Part shown: piece by piece, positions 22,500 to 33,921 of the stretch
Position numbering within the stretch: position 1 is the stretch's first letter
Layout of the letters: the number at the start of each line of letters is the position of its first letter
Origin: Rhizophagus irregularis
Lineage: Eukaryota > Glomeromycota > Glomeromycetes > Glomerales > Glomeraceae
Direction: 5' to 3'
NCBI RefSeq assembly: GCF_026210795.1
Contig: NC_089444.1
Coordinates: 2,160,501-2,224,500, forward strand
DNA length: 64,000 bases
The notes under the pieces: generated by a model
Told to the model about the DNA's origin: nothing
The model's input: only the letters and a program-made list of their open reading frames with translations
Databases searched by the model: none
Translations under genes and position numbers: made by a program

Positions 22500-22843
22500 T
22501 GAACCATACATACAAGTTTCTTATCATCAAAAATACATATGTAGTCTATATAACAATTATCTGGTATTTTTATTTTGATAGTTATATCTTCAGTAAATTG
22601 TTCCTTTTCTTTATCTTTAGCAATTCAACCGACGATTGAATAATCTTTTGGATTATAAGTAACAAGATATGTTTCATTTGGCGATATTTCTATAATAGGT
22701 TTATTGATACATGGTTTATTGATATTAACATCTTTTTCATTATTGATATCTTTTTCGTTATTGATATCAGTTTTAATTTCAATTTTATTAATTACATTGT
22801 AAATATTATCTTTATTGTTGATATCTATAGAAATAAAATCCAT
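22500..22843 (-). pseudogene. N-terminal fragment of a beta-propeller-like/sensor protein
   Basis: A minus-strand frame starts MDFISIDINNKDNIYN and reaches PNETYLVTYNPKDYSIVG, where it stops; it continues past the stop with VTIKIKIPDN-like sequence and DYICIFDDKKLVCMV. The pattern ISPN-x-YLVTY-x-SIVGW ... ICVSDDKKLVY is, to my recollection, a multi-copy Rhizophagus protein start (WD-like blades often followed by membrane domains). Four NINKP/NNEKD repeats lie before it. Only the first part is present; the downstream exon context is lost. Confidence 0.45.
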
Positions 22844-22859
22844 TAGAACTTAGGAAGTA

Positions 22860-24160
22860 TAAATTTTTTATTTTTTATTATTTTATTATTCTATTATATA
22901 TATTTTTATTATTTTTTAATTAATTTTTTCTTCTTTTTAAAAAATAAATTATAACAATTACTTATTTTTGTATTAAAAATAAGCTATTTTTATGAATAAC
23001 AGAGGAGTTTTATTACCTTCTCTGTATATGATACAAATTTATAACCATTTTTCATTTATTAATGTTTACATACAAGGCTAAAATTTTTCATTGTAAGTAG
23101 CCTTGCAAAGAATATGGATTTGTTATTGTATTGCATTTTATTATACTGCTGCATAAGTGTTATAATCAAATAATTCAAAATTACATGATAAGTCTTTTTA
23201 GGAAAAAAAGAAAGTGACTCTTATAATGAAAAAACTGATGTACCTTTGCATTCTGCAGGTACAAATTGGTTAATGTTCATAAAATTTTTTAAATTTTTAT
23301 TTTCTTTGGATTTGAATTATTTTATTAAACTGAAAAAAGGAAATAAGGAGTACCCAACCTCCATTATTTGTATTACAAGAACATATTTTGCAATACAGTA
23401 TATAAAAACAATAATATCTTTCTTAGTTGCGTATGCTTTTGCTTTTGCAGATATTATATAGTTATTGGATAAGAAGTATACGCAGCACAATGACCAATCA
23501 TATAATGATGGTTAAAATCATAATATTGAATATTTACCTAATAATGATTTTATTGTGACAGACCATCAAAGATCACGTTTTAAAAGTTTATTTAAGCTAT
23601 AGTAGCATTTTCAGTCGGTATTAAGCTAAATAATATTTGGTAAATGACACAATGCGTTAACAATATTAAGCGAAAATTAAATAACATGATTTTATAAGGA
23701 TACCCAATAAATAAATAAATATGCCAGCTAAGTATTTAATTAAGCAATCAAATGATCAGTCAAATCAGCAAAAGTTAATTCTGATTATCATCGCATTGAC
23801 TTCCGATTTTCATTCCTTAATCAATGCCCTTTATATGTACTCATTCAAAATATAATATTTATCACAAAGTTTCAAATAGCTTATGATCAAAAATGTCAGA
23901 ACGATAACAATTTTATTGGATTTTTTATTTTTATTATTTTATTATTTTACTATATTTTTATATTGCTTTTTAATTAATTATTTTTTTTTAAAAAAAAACA
24001 AGCTGTTTTACGAATAACAGAAGATGTACTACCTTCTCCATTATGAGATATAAATTTAAAATCATTTATTAATGTTCACACAATATGATTTTCTTATCAG
24101 GAAAATAAATAGAAAGAAAAAGATAATATTGATATAATATTTATCACATTCGGATCACTA
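22860..24160. other. Intergenic with a membrane-protein-like fragment at about 23200-23600
   Basis: Between about 23200 and 23460 a plus frame reads KKESDSYNEKTDVPLHS then hydrophobic ISFLVAYAFAFADII and stops; more coding-like sequence (HNIEYLPNNDFIVTD) follows the stop. It could be the membrane part of the sensor-type family seen at 22500-22843, in the opposite orientation, but this is a guess. The rest is AT-rich with nothing recognised. Confidence 0.35.
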
Positions 24161-24162
24161 TA

Positions 24163-24300
24163 TAATCACACCTTTGGGAAGTACAAATAATATAATCAGT
24201 ATATAAAAAAACCTTTGTATAATCACATCATAGTAAAAGCCTCTATATAGTCACCAATTTTTGCAGAACCGATTAGGTGACTATATAAAGGTTTATAGCT
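24163..24300. mobile_element. Partial Tigger-type element end
   Basis: Repeated TATAATCACACC, TATATAGTCACC and GCAGAACCGATTAGGTGAC match the subterminal zone of the Tigger element (36520-36575). No opposite terminus with TA is recognisable, so it is a fragment. Confidence 0.5.
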
Positions 24301-24859
24301 TACGTCAGAATGATAACACTTTTATATGTATTTAGATCAAGTAATATATAAATGGATCATGATGCAATTTGGTGTGACATTATGAAATGTGAGCTAATTT
24401 TTCGTTTCTCAATAATAAAATTCTTTGTTTTTAAATTATGATGGTTTTTTCAAAGAATTTTTAAAGAATTTATCAGATTTATAGAGTCGCAAAAGAAAAT
24501 ATTTGTGTGATCGTTGTTATAGGTTTTTTTTGTTTTTTTATTTTATTATTAATTTTATAATAATGATGATACTTAGATAATAATCTTATTTAAAAAAACT
24601 TAATAGATTTTGGGACAACTTATTCTGTAAGTTATTAATTTTATCTACAAATTTTAAAGTGTTTGTAATTTTTTATGCACATAATGATTGGAAACAATAT
24701 TCAGGTTATTATAAAATTTCAACAGTTCTAAAGTATAATGAAATCTTGTACTTTTATCTTGTGAATTACCTACATTGGTGGAAAAATCTAGTAGGAAAAA
24801 CAATCTGTTTGAACAAAATCTGTGGAAAATTTTAAATTTCATTTAAGTAAAATGGAGGA

Positions 24860-25450
24860 TAACCTCCTTTACCAGATGGTTTAAGTTATAAAGTTGCTAT
24901 ATCTCAATATCTTGAAGAAATGAGCAAAACTTATTAGAGATACGTTGAAAACTCATTGGCCAGATTATGATGGTAAATTTTATTTATCAATCTCTATAAT
25001 TTTTTAATGTAAATAAAGAATAAGGCATTTCTGTAATCCTATTATATATTTATATATTAATTCCAACTGATTTGGTTAAAATTATGCGCGAATGTGCTTT
25101 GCTTATAAATACAATAAAGTAATAAATTGAAATTCATAACGGATGCGTAAGTAATGTTTGTAGATAATACGTCTATCACGTGACTATATTTTTTCAATTA
25201 TTGTGGCAGTAGCACAGTAGATTTAACGATAGATGATGATAAATAACTGTACATAAAATACATAAAGGAAATTTCTGTGGTGATAGTTTTGTAGATCAAG
25301 AATTTCTGATTTCATAGGTCAAAAAGTTGGAAATCTAGCACTTGAAGTGGTCAAAAAAGATTACTCTAGTCAATTACAATATTTAGTACAAGAATTTTGT
25401 AGACGCGTTAAAATTCCATTTAATGGAAAAGAATCTGAGATGTAGTATAG
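24860..25450 (+). pseudogene. Hsp70-like (HSPA12-type) ATPase pseudogene
   Basis: Broken plus-strand reading pieces match an Hsp70-like family expanded in Glomeromycota: LIRDTLKTHWPDYDG (about 24930), IMRECALLI (25080), then GNFCGDSFVDQEFL, IGQKVGNLALEVVKKDY and QLQYLVQEFCRRVKIPFNGK (25260-25440). These correspond to the start and middle of the actin-like ATPase fold, with the glycine-rich FCGDSFVD loop retained. Stops and frameshifts separate the parts and the ATPase core between them is missing, so it cannot be functional. Confidence 0.65.
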
Positions 25451-26810
25451 AAAAGGAGGAATAGGTAGTAGAATTAGAATATGAAGACATTAAAAAAATA
25501 ATTATACTTTTATCAACAAAAAATAACTCGATCCAATAAATTTTCCTAAACCACATTTATTATTTATTTATGAAAAAAAAAATTCAAAAAGTGATAAATT
25601 ATCGAAATTTAAATAAACAACAATCATTAATGTACTTTATATTGCCTTTATAAATTCGTTCATTATTAAAAATATACCTTCTGACTCTTGAGATGATACT
25701 CAATTTTTGATTTCTATTTTTGGTGGTTACATTCTTTTTGGTCAATTACGAAAAAATATAAATTTACTAACATTCCCATAATGAGAAGTAAACCTTTTTT
25801 TGTTTCTCAAGTCTTTCAAGAAGTTTCAGAAGGGCAGAAGACAAACTGCAAAAAAGGTTTCAATATATTACGTTAATATAGTCAAATAAATTTTTTAAAT
25901 CTAATTTTTTCTTAAATATAAATGATATTTCTATCTATAAAGAAATTAAGGGTAATTTATAAACGATTTTAGTTAGTTTATTACACTTATCGGTACAATA
26001 TTTGTGAAAATCAGTTTTTGTATGATTAATTTCATACGGAATAATAAATCATCAATAAAAGTTTAGATTAAAATTTGTCTTTTCTCTCATGTAATTCTTC
26101 GTAATTCCTTGCGGTCACGTCGTGAAAATCAACTTTATTGATTTTTTTAAAAATCTCAGAAGTGAGTTACAAGATAAAGAGAAAAACATATGATGCTATC
26201 AAAGAGGGAGGGACATCGATATATAACAAGAGGAGTAATATATCTATTTTATTTTGGGACATATAAAAGAGATGAGAAAATCGATTAACATCATGATGAC
26301 ATGTTTCAAGAAGCTAATCTGAACTATTAACCAACCTACCTTATTATTACTTTGTGAAATATACAGATGTAAATATATATCAATGATCAGGTTTAAATTT
26401 TATTAGAATTTTCGTTTGATTTTTTCGCTTGATTATTGAATATGCTTTTGGGAAAATGATCTCATCACGAAAATCTTCTCCTTAATTTAACGATAAAAGA
26501 AATTATTTTGCGCAATTACTTGTTTCTGTAATACATGTAATTTATTACAATAAAGAAAAATAATACATGCAAAAAAATTATAAAATGCCTACAGTTTTCT
26601 ATGAAATGCAGCATGCAGATCTCTTAATTATTGCCATCGATCATTTTTTTTTAAAGCCACACTGATCATATGCGATATTAAAATATTATTAACTCCGGCC
26701 AAAATTACACTAAATCTGGCCAGAATTAAAATTATATCAAATCATACTTTTATCTAAATCGCACCATACTTTTTTGGGTCATTGTACCATGAAATCCTGG
26801 ACACTTTGTA
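25451..26810. other. Intergenic, nothing supported
   Basis: AT-rich with scraps of coding-like sequence (LLSQVFQEVSEGQKTNCKKG near 25820). A pair of CGGCCAAAATTA / CTGGCCAGAATTA palindromic words lies at 26695-26728, of the type listed in the findings. No gene called. Confidence 0.4.
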
Positions 26811-28708
26811 TGGTCGTAATCTGGTGATTTTATGTCAATTTCCATTCATCCTTGCCTTACAAAACATAATACTAGGGAAACGGTAAACCGTTACGTAGTC
26901 CAGAGCTTATCAGTATATAGGTAGATAATCACATATTCAATTAACCGATCGAGATAATTTCGTGTAATATAAGAACCAATTAAACGTCAACTCAAAGAAC
27001 AAGTGGACGGACAACGGGATATTTTGTATCACTACGGCTAGAACATATAGAGTCCTTCGCTATACTCCAGACTAATAAATAAGCGATCTAGTTTATTTGC
27101 ACCTTTTTCCCACTCCTCGAACCTTGAGATAAAATTGTATTACATAGTTTCTAATAAACCATAATAATTTAAATTTTAGTAGTAATAATAACTATCAGTT
27201 TGAAACCATAAGACACTTAACCTACCTTTGCCCAATAAGAAGAGCCACAACTTTGCGCATTTAGTTGCATTGTATAATTATTTTGCGGCGGGTTTAACTG
27301 ATTTTTTATGAGATAATCGCTATTTATGTTGTGGTACAATGCATCAATACCTGTATAAATGAGGAATTGATTTTTTTTTTAGTAAAAAAAATTTTTTTCT
27401 CTTCTATTAATAAAAATATGGCGGAAAAGAAAGCTTGGGTAACTTTAGTAACAGAAAATTCGTATTTAAAAGGATTACAGTGTTTAGCACATTCCCTAAA
27501 ATGCGTGCAAACCATTTATCTTTTAATAGTTCTTCATCCAGACACATCTATTAATATTTCAACAGATTAACCCAAAGAAAAAACTTCATTAACAGCAGAA
27601 GATTTAGAATCAATCAAAAATGAAGGATGTGAACTAAAAGCAATAGAGAGAATTCATCCAACTAATAAACTTAAAGAATATATTTGGGACCATTATCAAG
27701 ATTGTTGGACAAAATTAAGAGTTTGGGATATAGAAGGATATGATAGAGTAGTATTTTTGGATGCAGATATATTGGTAATGAAAAATATTGATCATTTAAT
27801 GAATATGAATTTACCTAAGGATTTTTTGGGTGCTGTTAATGCTTGTACGTGTAATTCAAGAAAAAAACAAAATTATCCAAAAGATTGGTATGTATGTGTA
27901 TGTGTATATTTTATTTTCCGATAAAATTTATTTACATATATAAATTTATTATATATACTAGGATACCATCTTGCTGTTCATATACTTTAGGTCCAATTAA
28001 ACCAGAATCTGAAGATACACTACCACCTATTTAATTAAAAGGATATTTTAATAGCGGATTATTAGTTTTAACACCATCAAAGCAAATATTTGAAGATTTA
28101 TCGAATTTTCTTTATAACCATCCTGATGTTGATTCTCTTTGTTTTCCAGACCAAGATGTTTTAAATAAATATTTTAAAGGAAAATGGGTACCATTACCAT
28201 ATATTTATAACGCTATAAGGGTATTAAGAACTTGTCACGCCTCCACATGGGAAGACAAAGCAGTCAGAAATGTACATTATGTTATGTCTGGTAAACCTTG
28301 GAAAAAAGAAATTGTTGATTTCGAACAAGAATATGATGATATTAAAAAAACTGGCGATCAAGAAGCAATTTTTTTATTTATATTAAACAGCTGGTGGTGG
28401 AAAGTATATAAAGGAATTGAATTCAGGATTGGAGATGATTATTAGGTGATAGGTGATACAATTGTTGGAAGTCAAACTTCACATAATTTTATAAATAAAC
28501 CTCAAGTTTAATGTAACATTTTTTTTAATAATAAATTATATCCGCTTATACTAGGAAAAAAAAATCATTATCAAACCACTCTAGTTCTTATTCAACTATC
28601 AGCCAAAGCACATTTTTCTTTAAATACCTTCTCAGCTCTTTGCCACACACTAGATGATTCACGATTCTTTAATTCCAATAAAGTAAGTAATAAATCCTTA
28701 GCAAAATA
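26811..28708. repeat. Inverted segmental duplicate of 11213-13198
   Basis: The segment matches the reverse complement of the LYS1 3' end, the whole GT8 gene and the first exons/introns of the lipase gene. Boundaries by eye: 26811 pairs with 13198 and 28708 with 11213. Differences are a replaced/inserted block at about 26873-27083 that has no counterpart, loss of most of lipase exon 1, and scattered substitutions. Both non-coding and intron sequence were copied, so it arose by DNA duplication, not retrotransposition. Confidence 0.92.
27418..28445 (+). pseudogene. GT8 glycosyltransferase pseudogene copy
   Basis: Same intron position and splice sites as the parent at 11513-12530, and the reading frame is kept nearly throughout, including FLDADIL (the DxD motif). 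Two in-frame stops interrupt it: one at 27568-27570 after NISTD, and one at 28031-28033 in the acceptor-site region (parent PPVELKG). The C-terminus ends in an added tyrosine before the stop. Flanking parts of the LYS1 last exon (about 28590-28708) and lipase exons 1-3 (26811-27290) are also non-functional. Confidence 0.9.
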
Positions 28709-29499
28709 CTGTATATAAGATATTAGTTATTATAAAGAAAAATCATTAATAAAAGTAAACCGTTTAAAAAAAAATTATAGTAGTCAAAATAGCATATAGT
28801 TATACTTCAACTATCTTTACTCCTATTCAAATTTTATAAAATAAAGATTTAAATACATACATTTTGAAAAGTCCCTTTAAACATATTGAAACTTTTAATT
28901 ATAAGAATTGAGTATGAAATTTTTACAACAAACATTGTACAAGAAATCTTTATTATTACAAGAATTGAGCAGAGAATTAAACAAGATATAGTTTTATTGA
29001 TCCATTTGAAATGTTAATATATAGATATGATAATAATAAATATGCCTCTTAATGTATTTTATCAAATGGTTTAAATAGTTTACTTTTTTTAGATTATAGC
29101 CAATTTTATAATAAAAATACTTATTTATAAAGATAAATAACTAGAATTAAAAAAGATTAAAGACAAAATATATGATTTTTGCAAAAAGACTATACTCAAT
29201 TACATTCATATAGTTGGATATCAGTAAAGAAAATAATGATTTTTCAAATTGAGATTAATAATCTTAAATTACAAATAATTGAATAAGAAAATGCTAATAT
29301 TGCTAATAATAAATTAGATAATACTAAAAATAGGTGGAAAAAAAGAAGAAAAAGAGTTAAAATATATTAAAATGTTGATCAATCAGAAGATAAATATGAA
29401 ACTAATGAAAAAAATACTAAAATTTATTTAGTCTTAGAAGTTTCGATACTCATGTTTATATATTACTTTATCAATTATTGGATAATCAAATGATCTAAT
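28709..29499. other. AT-rich, coding-like debris, no gene supported
   Basis: A few lysine-rich pieces (RWKKRRKRVKIY near 29335; ENANIANNKLDNTKN before it) suggest a decayed coiled-coil protein, possibly part of a transposon. No family is recognised. Confidence 0.3.
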
Positions 29500-32300
29500 A
29501 AACTTATATATATTATGCACTGCATCTTATCATTACATTAACTTTGCACTTACTGTTTTACTCTCTTATATTTGAACATTTCTTTTGATAATATTCTGGT
29601 TTTTTGCATAACAAACATTTTCATTGTGACTTTAATGTTCCTTCACTATCATTAGTTTCTTGTACATTAACATGATTTAAAGTTTCAAGCATTACCTTTT
29701 TTCTTCCCATCACTTCAATACTACTCTTTACTCTTTTTTTACAAGAAGCTTTCCAAATTTTAGTAACATAAGAATCTGCTGTTATATCAATTAGTTGTTA
29801 TTATAAAGGAAGTATATTATTTTAATTTTCATCATGTTCAATATTTTTTACTTCCATATTATTTTTTAAACCAATTGCATTTTAACTTCTTTATTTAGTT
29901 GAAATAAAATCTCTTAATAATTTTACTAATTTATTATAACATTCAGTTTCTAATGCAATATTAATTGCAGTTTTTGCAGTTGAAAATGCTACTCCAAATT
30001 TATTTCTTTTAGAAATAATTTGTTGAATAATTTTATTTGTTATTATAAGATCCTTGAAAATACTTTTTTAAACTTTAAAGAGTGAAATCTATTGTACATA
30101 GCATTGTTATATCAGATGATTCTACTGCTATAAAAACAGGTGAATTTTCAAGTATACTACTATTTAATTTCATTAAAATATCATCTTTGTACCATTTAAT
30201 AGGAATAATACAGGCTGATCGTATGAACCATTTTTTCCCATAGGAATTTTGAAGGAAAATTTTCTGAAACTATGGCTTTCTCGTCAACAACAAACATTTC
30301 CAAAGCTTTTTCTGAAGGCGACGACCTTGACACAGCTGTGAATAGAGCTCTTTACTATGAACCGGTTAACCACGCCTTTAGAAAATATAGCTCCTTCGGT
30401 TTAACTGAAGAAGATATTGTCTGAACCGTCGAAAACACTACTGGCGATGGAGAATACCTTAATAACTTATTAATGAAACATCATGACGCCCTCTCAACCT
30501 TTGGTATTGGTGACTTACAATCTTTATACCACTTACTCTTTCTTTTTTATGAGTCTTTTGACTTTATCCAAGCAAGCGTTAGTAAAGGGATGGAAAGCGC
30601 TTGCAGAGAGTTTGTGCAATAACAGATAACGTCATCCAAACAAATACCAGACGCGTCCAAATCTGTAGAGGATCAACCGATGGATATAGAAATTTTAGAA
30701 GCGCCAAAAATGTCCAAACACCAATCAAAAGTTGCAGTACAACCAGAGGTACCAATCAAAAACCTCTCAGCTACCGCCACTTCTTTTACGTCCAAAAATA
30801 AACAAAAGCGAGTTTCATATGCCGACATGGTTAAATAGGACCCAAAAGATGATGTCAGCAGACCAAGCTTGCCTTCACCTTCTGGTGGTAAAAAGAGAAA
30901 AACTGCGCCCGTTTCAAAAGCTAATAACAGCCAAAGTCCTAATAAGACTACCAAGAAACAACCTGTTGCAACTTCACCTAAAACAATTAGTACCGTTATG
31001 ACTGGATATGAGCCTGCGAATAAAGACCTTATTCAGGAGATTACGGTTTATGATATCTCCTCCATCTGGTCTCAACTTGATACACTTAATCATCTTAAAG
31101 CCCGGGGTCAAGTAGTTGCGATTAAATTTAAATCCCAACAGAAATACGTTACTGTTACAGTTTCGATTGAACTCAATCAAGAGGCGACAAGACTATGGAA
31201 TGATGGAGCATGAACAGCTCCACTTGGAGGATTACCCGTATGATAGTTTCTGGCTAACTGGGATCTCAAATAAAGAAAAGAGCGGGAACGATTCCAGGCT
31301 GTGCTTAAGGGAGTTCCTGCTTCAGTAAACACAGCAACATTATACCGCTCACTCTATTCTTGCACCTATTGGGTGCAAAGCATTTAAACTAATTCAAGAT
31401 CAGGGTACCCGCAAGTTAATCACTTACTACGAATCGTGGGCTGACTTGGAAAAGGTCATTGGTAAGCCGTTTAGCTTGGATGAATTTACTGGTGATTGGA
31501 TGAGGTACTTTACCCCTAACTTGAAGCAAAGAAGGAGGAATCTTCAGAAGGTGAATCAAGAAGGAGACTCCAAGATTCGAACAAATACTACTAACACACA
31601 GTCGAGTAAGAAGACAAAGGTGGCCAAGGAAATCAAGAATATAGATAAGGCCTTGGGCGGTATTGACAAGCTTACTATTTTAGCAGAAATAAGGTCGATG
31701 CTTAGAAAGCTGGGAGCGTCATAATATAAGTTCGAAAGAATGGTTAGATAGTCTTAGCTTTAGGGGTGTGGTTGTAGTAGGATGGCTTCGTTACTGACTG
31801 TTTCCTTATTTTTACATTTTTGTTTTTTTGTTTTCGTTTTATATGCGGGGCTCTTTTTTTTTGTTTTTTATTTTCCTGCATTTTCTTTGGTTCAAAGGTG
31901 CATTTGCACCAAGTTTATTAATGCATTCTCGCATTGCACTTAGGGAGGTGGTTGACCTATTTTCTGTATTTTTGTGGTGTGGTACACTTATACTGTATGG
32001 ATCCAAGTGTCAATTTTAATAAACTATAAATTTAAAAAAAAAATAGGAATAATACTAATATGAAATTTAGCTGTATTAGAATAAAACATAACTTTCCAAA
32101 AATGGTGGCAAATTATTTCTTTTGTAATAAGTACAAATATGTGATTTATCATTAAAAAAACTACTAGATTTTCTTTATAAGAAATACCTCTTACTTGATG
32201 AATTTTCCAAGTTTCAACAATATTTAATATATCTATATCATTTAATATAACTTCTATAAAATTATCACCTGGAGTATCAGAAATTAAATTCTATAATGAA
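29500..32300 (-). pseudogene. MULE transposase C-terminal pseudogene, split by a LINE
   Basis: On the minus strand at 32300-32060: VETWKIHQVRGISYKENLVVF, CHHFWKVMFYSNTAKFHISIIP, a decayed SWIM-type zinc finger region followed by the usual AKFHISLIPxRWY. It resumes after the LINE with KWYKDDILMKLNSSILENSPVF (30200-30130) and continues with many stops to a basic tail (RKKVMLETLNHVNVQ, about 29700). The repeated 13-bp ATAGGAATAATAC at 30209-30221 and 32043-32055 shows where the LINE entered. SWIM cysteines are partly lost. Confidence 0.6.
30222..32042 (+). mobile_element. ORF1-only LINE-type retrotransposon copy with poly(A) and 13-bp target duplication
   Basis: The element runs from just after ATAGGAATAATAC to a terminal A-run that is followed by the same 13 bp. 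It carries an ORF1 starting MAFSSTTNISKAFSEGDD (30271) with polar, lysine-rich middle (SPSGGKKRKTAPVSK), a conserved-looking folded part (VYDISSIWSQLDTLNHLKARG, VVAIKFKSQ) and a basic tail ending LAEIRSMLRKLGAS (31722). In-frame stops at 30422, 30619, 30837 and 31211 make it defective. A GC-richer 3' UTR follows with TGCATTTGCACC and a TTTTAATAAACTATAAATTT end. There is no reverse transcriptase. Confidence 0.75.
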
Positions 32301-33921
32301 AAATAACATTTTTTATTTATAAATATTAATCAATATCAATGGTTTTATTTTTAAAAAAATTAATATATACATCAAATGAATAAGATAATTCTAAAGGATA
32401 TTACTTGACAACTTGTTTATTTTGTAAATTTTATTGGATTACGGCTAAAGTGGCAAAACTTAAAAGACATCTTACTTATGATTATAATAAAATTGATTTG
32501 AAATAAAAATTAATGTTTTAATGATGTTAACAAGTAATAATGAAAATTCAGAGGATGATAGTGCTACAACATCAATCACAACATCAACCACTAAATCTAG
32601 TAAAAAATAAAAATCAAGTAATATTAGTTAGATCACAAACTTATATAGATGACCATTATGAAAATTTTCCTACTCCACTAGTCAAAGAAAATCAAATTAA
32701 TAAAATACTGGCAAAAATGTTTGTATATTGTAATTTGCCATTTTCTCTTATTAAACATCCTTTCTTTATTGAATTTATTAAGATTTTACATATTACCTAT
32801 AATCTTTTAAACTGTTGAATCCTAACAAAAACCCTTATTATTCAGAAAATATCCAGAATTGCACTCAAAGTTAGTAAAATAATTAATGAAGAAAATAATC
32901 TTACCATTGCTTTTGATGGATGAACAAATTCCATTGGGCAATCAATTTATGATTATTGTTTAATTATTGAGAAACGCAAAGAATATTTATGGTATTCAAA
33001 AAATTATTCTGATGTCCTTTATTATACTGGCACATTTCTTGACAGTAAAATCATTAAAATTATAGATAATATTGATTCTGAAAAATTGGCCACAGTAATT
33101 TCAGATAATGCGCCAGATATTCGTATTGCTTAAAAAATTCTTTGTGAAAAATATTCTCATATTCTTAATATTCGATGTATGATTTATTGTATTAACCTAA
33201 TCACAAAAGATTTATGTAAACATATATTTGTTGCAAATACAATTCAAAAAATTAGTGTGATTCATCAGTATTTTACAATGTCTTATGTCTTATGCCAATT
33301 TTTAAAGAATGCAATTAAATTTTTACAAATCAAAGGAAAAGGGTTAAAAAGTCATACAAAAATACGCTAATTCACTATATGAGACTGTATTAATTCTATT
33401 ATAAGATTTGAATTTGCTTTTGTGAAGGTAAGTAACTAATTTATTTATATGTATATTGCATTATATAAATTATTATGTAATATTTATTAATTCTTTATTT
33501 ATTTATTTATTATTTATTTATTTAGATTTTTTCAGAACATGAAAATGATCAAATAATATCAAAAATCGGGTTAAAGATATACAGTCAGACCCTCATACAG
33601 TCACACCCCATACAGTTACACCTCTATATAAGAACCCGATTTTGAGAAACGGTTTTAAATAATATTAAATTACCCTCTATAAGCACAATTTGGCTATAAT
33701 CACTATTACCGCATAATTCCAAACGTGCATATCATTTCTATTAGTAATTAGACCTCTCTTAATCACATGGTTTTTTGATTGGCATATAACACGTATGATC
33801 ATCAATCTATAAACGTACGCGAGTTGACATATGATCAATTTGTAACACATTAAAACATATAAATCCGCAGCAATAGATGATCATGAAACACAAAAAAAGT
33901 TTTTTGCTTTATTCTTTTATT

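Noticed and set aside
30673-30954. Minus-strand frame of 93 codons in the LINE
   Set aside because: Antisense shadow of the ORF1 region; the ORF1 frame gives the meaningful protein.
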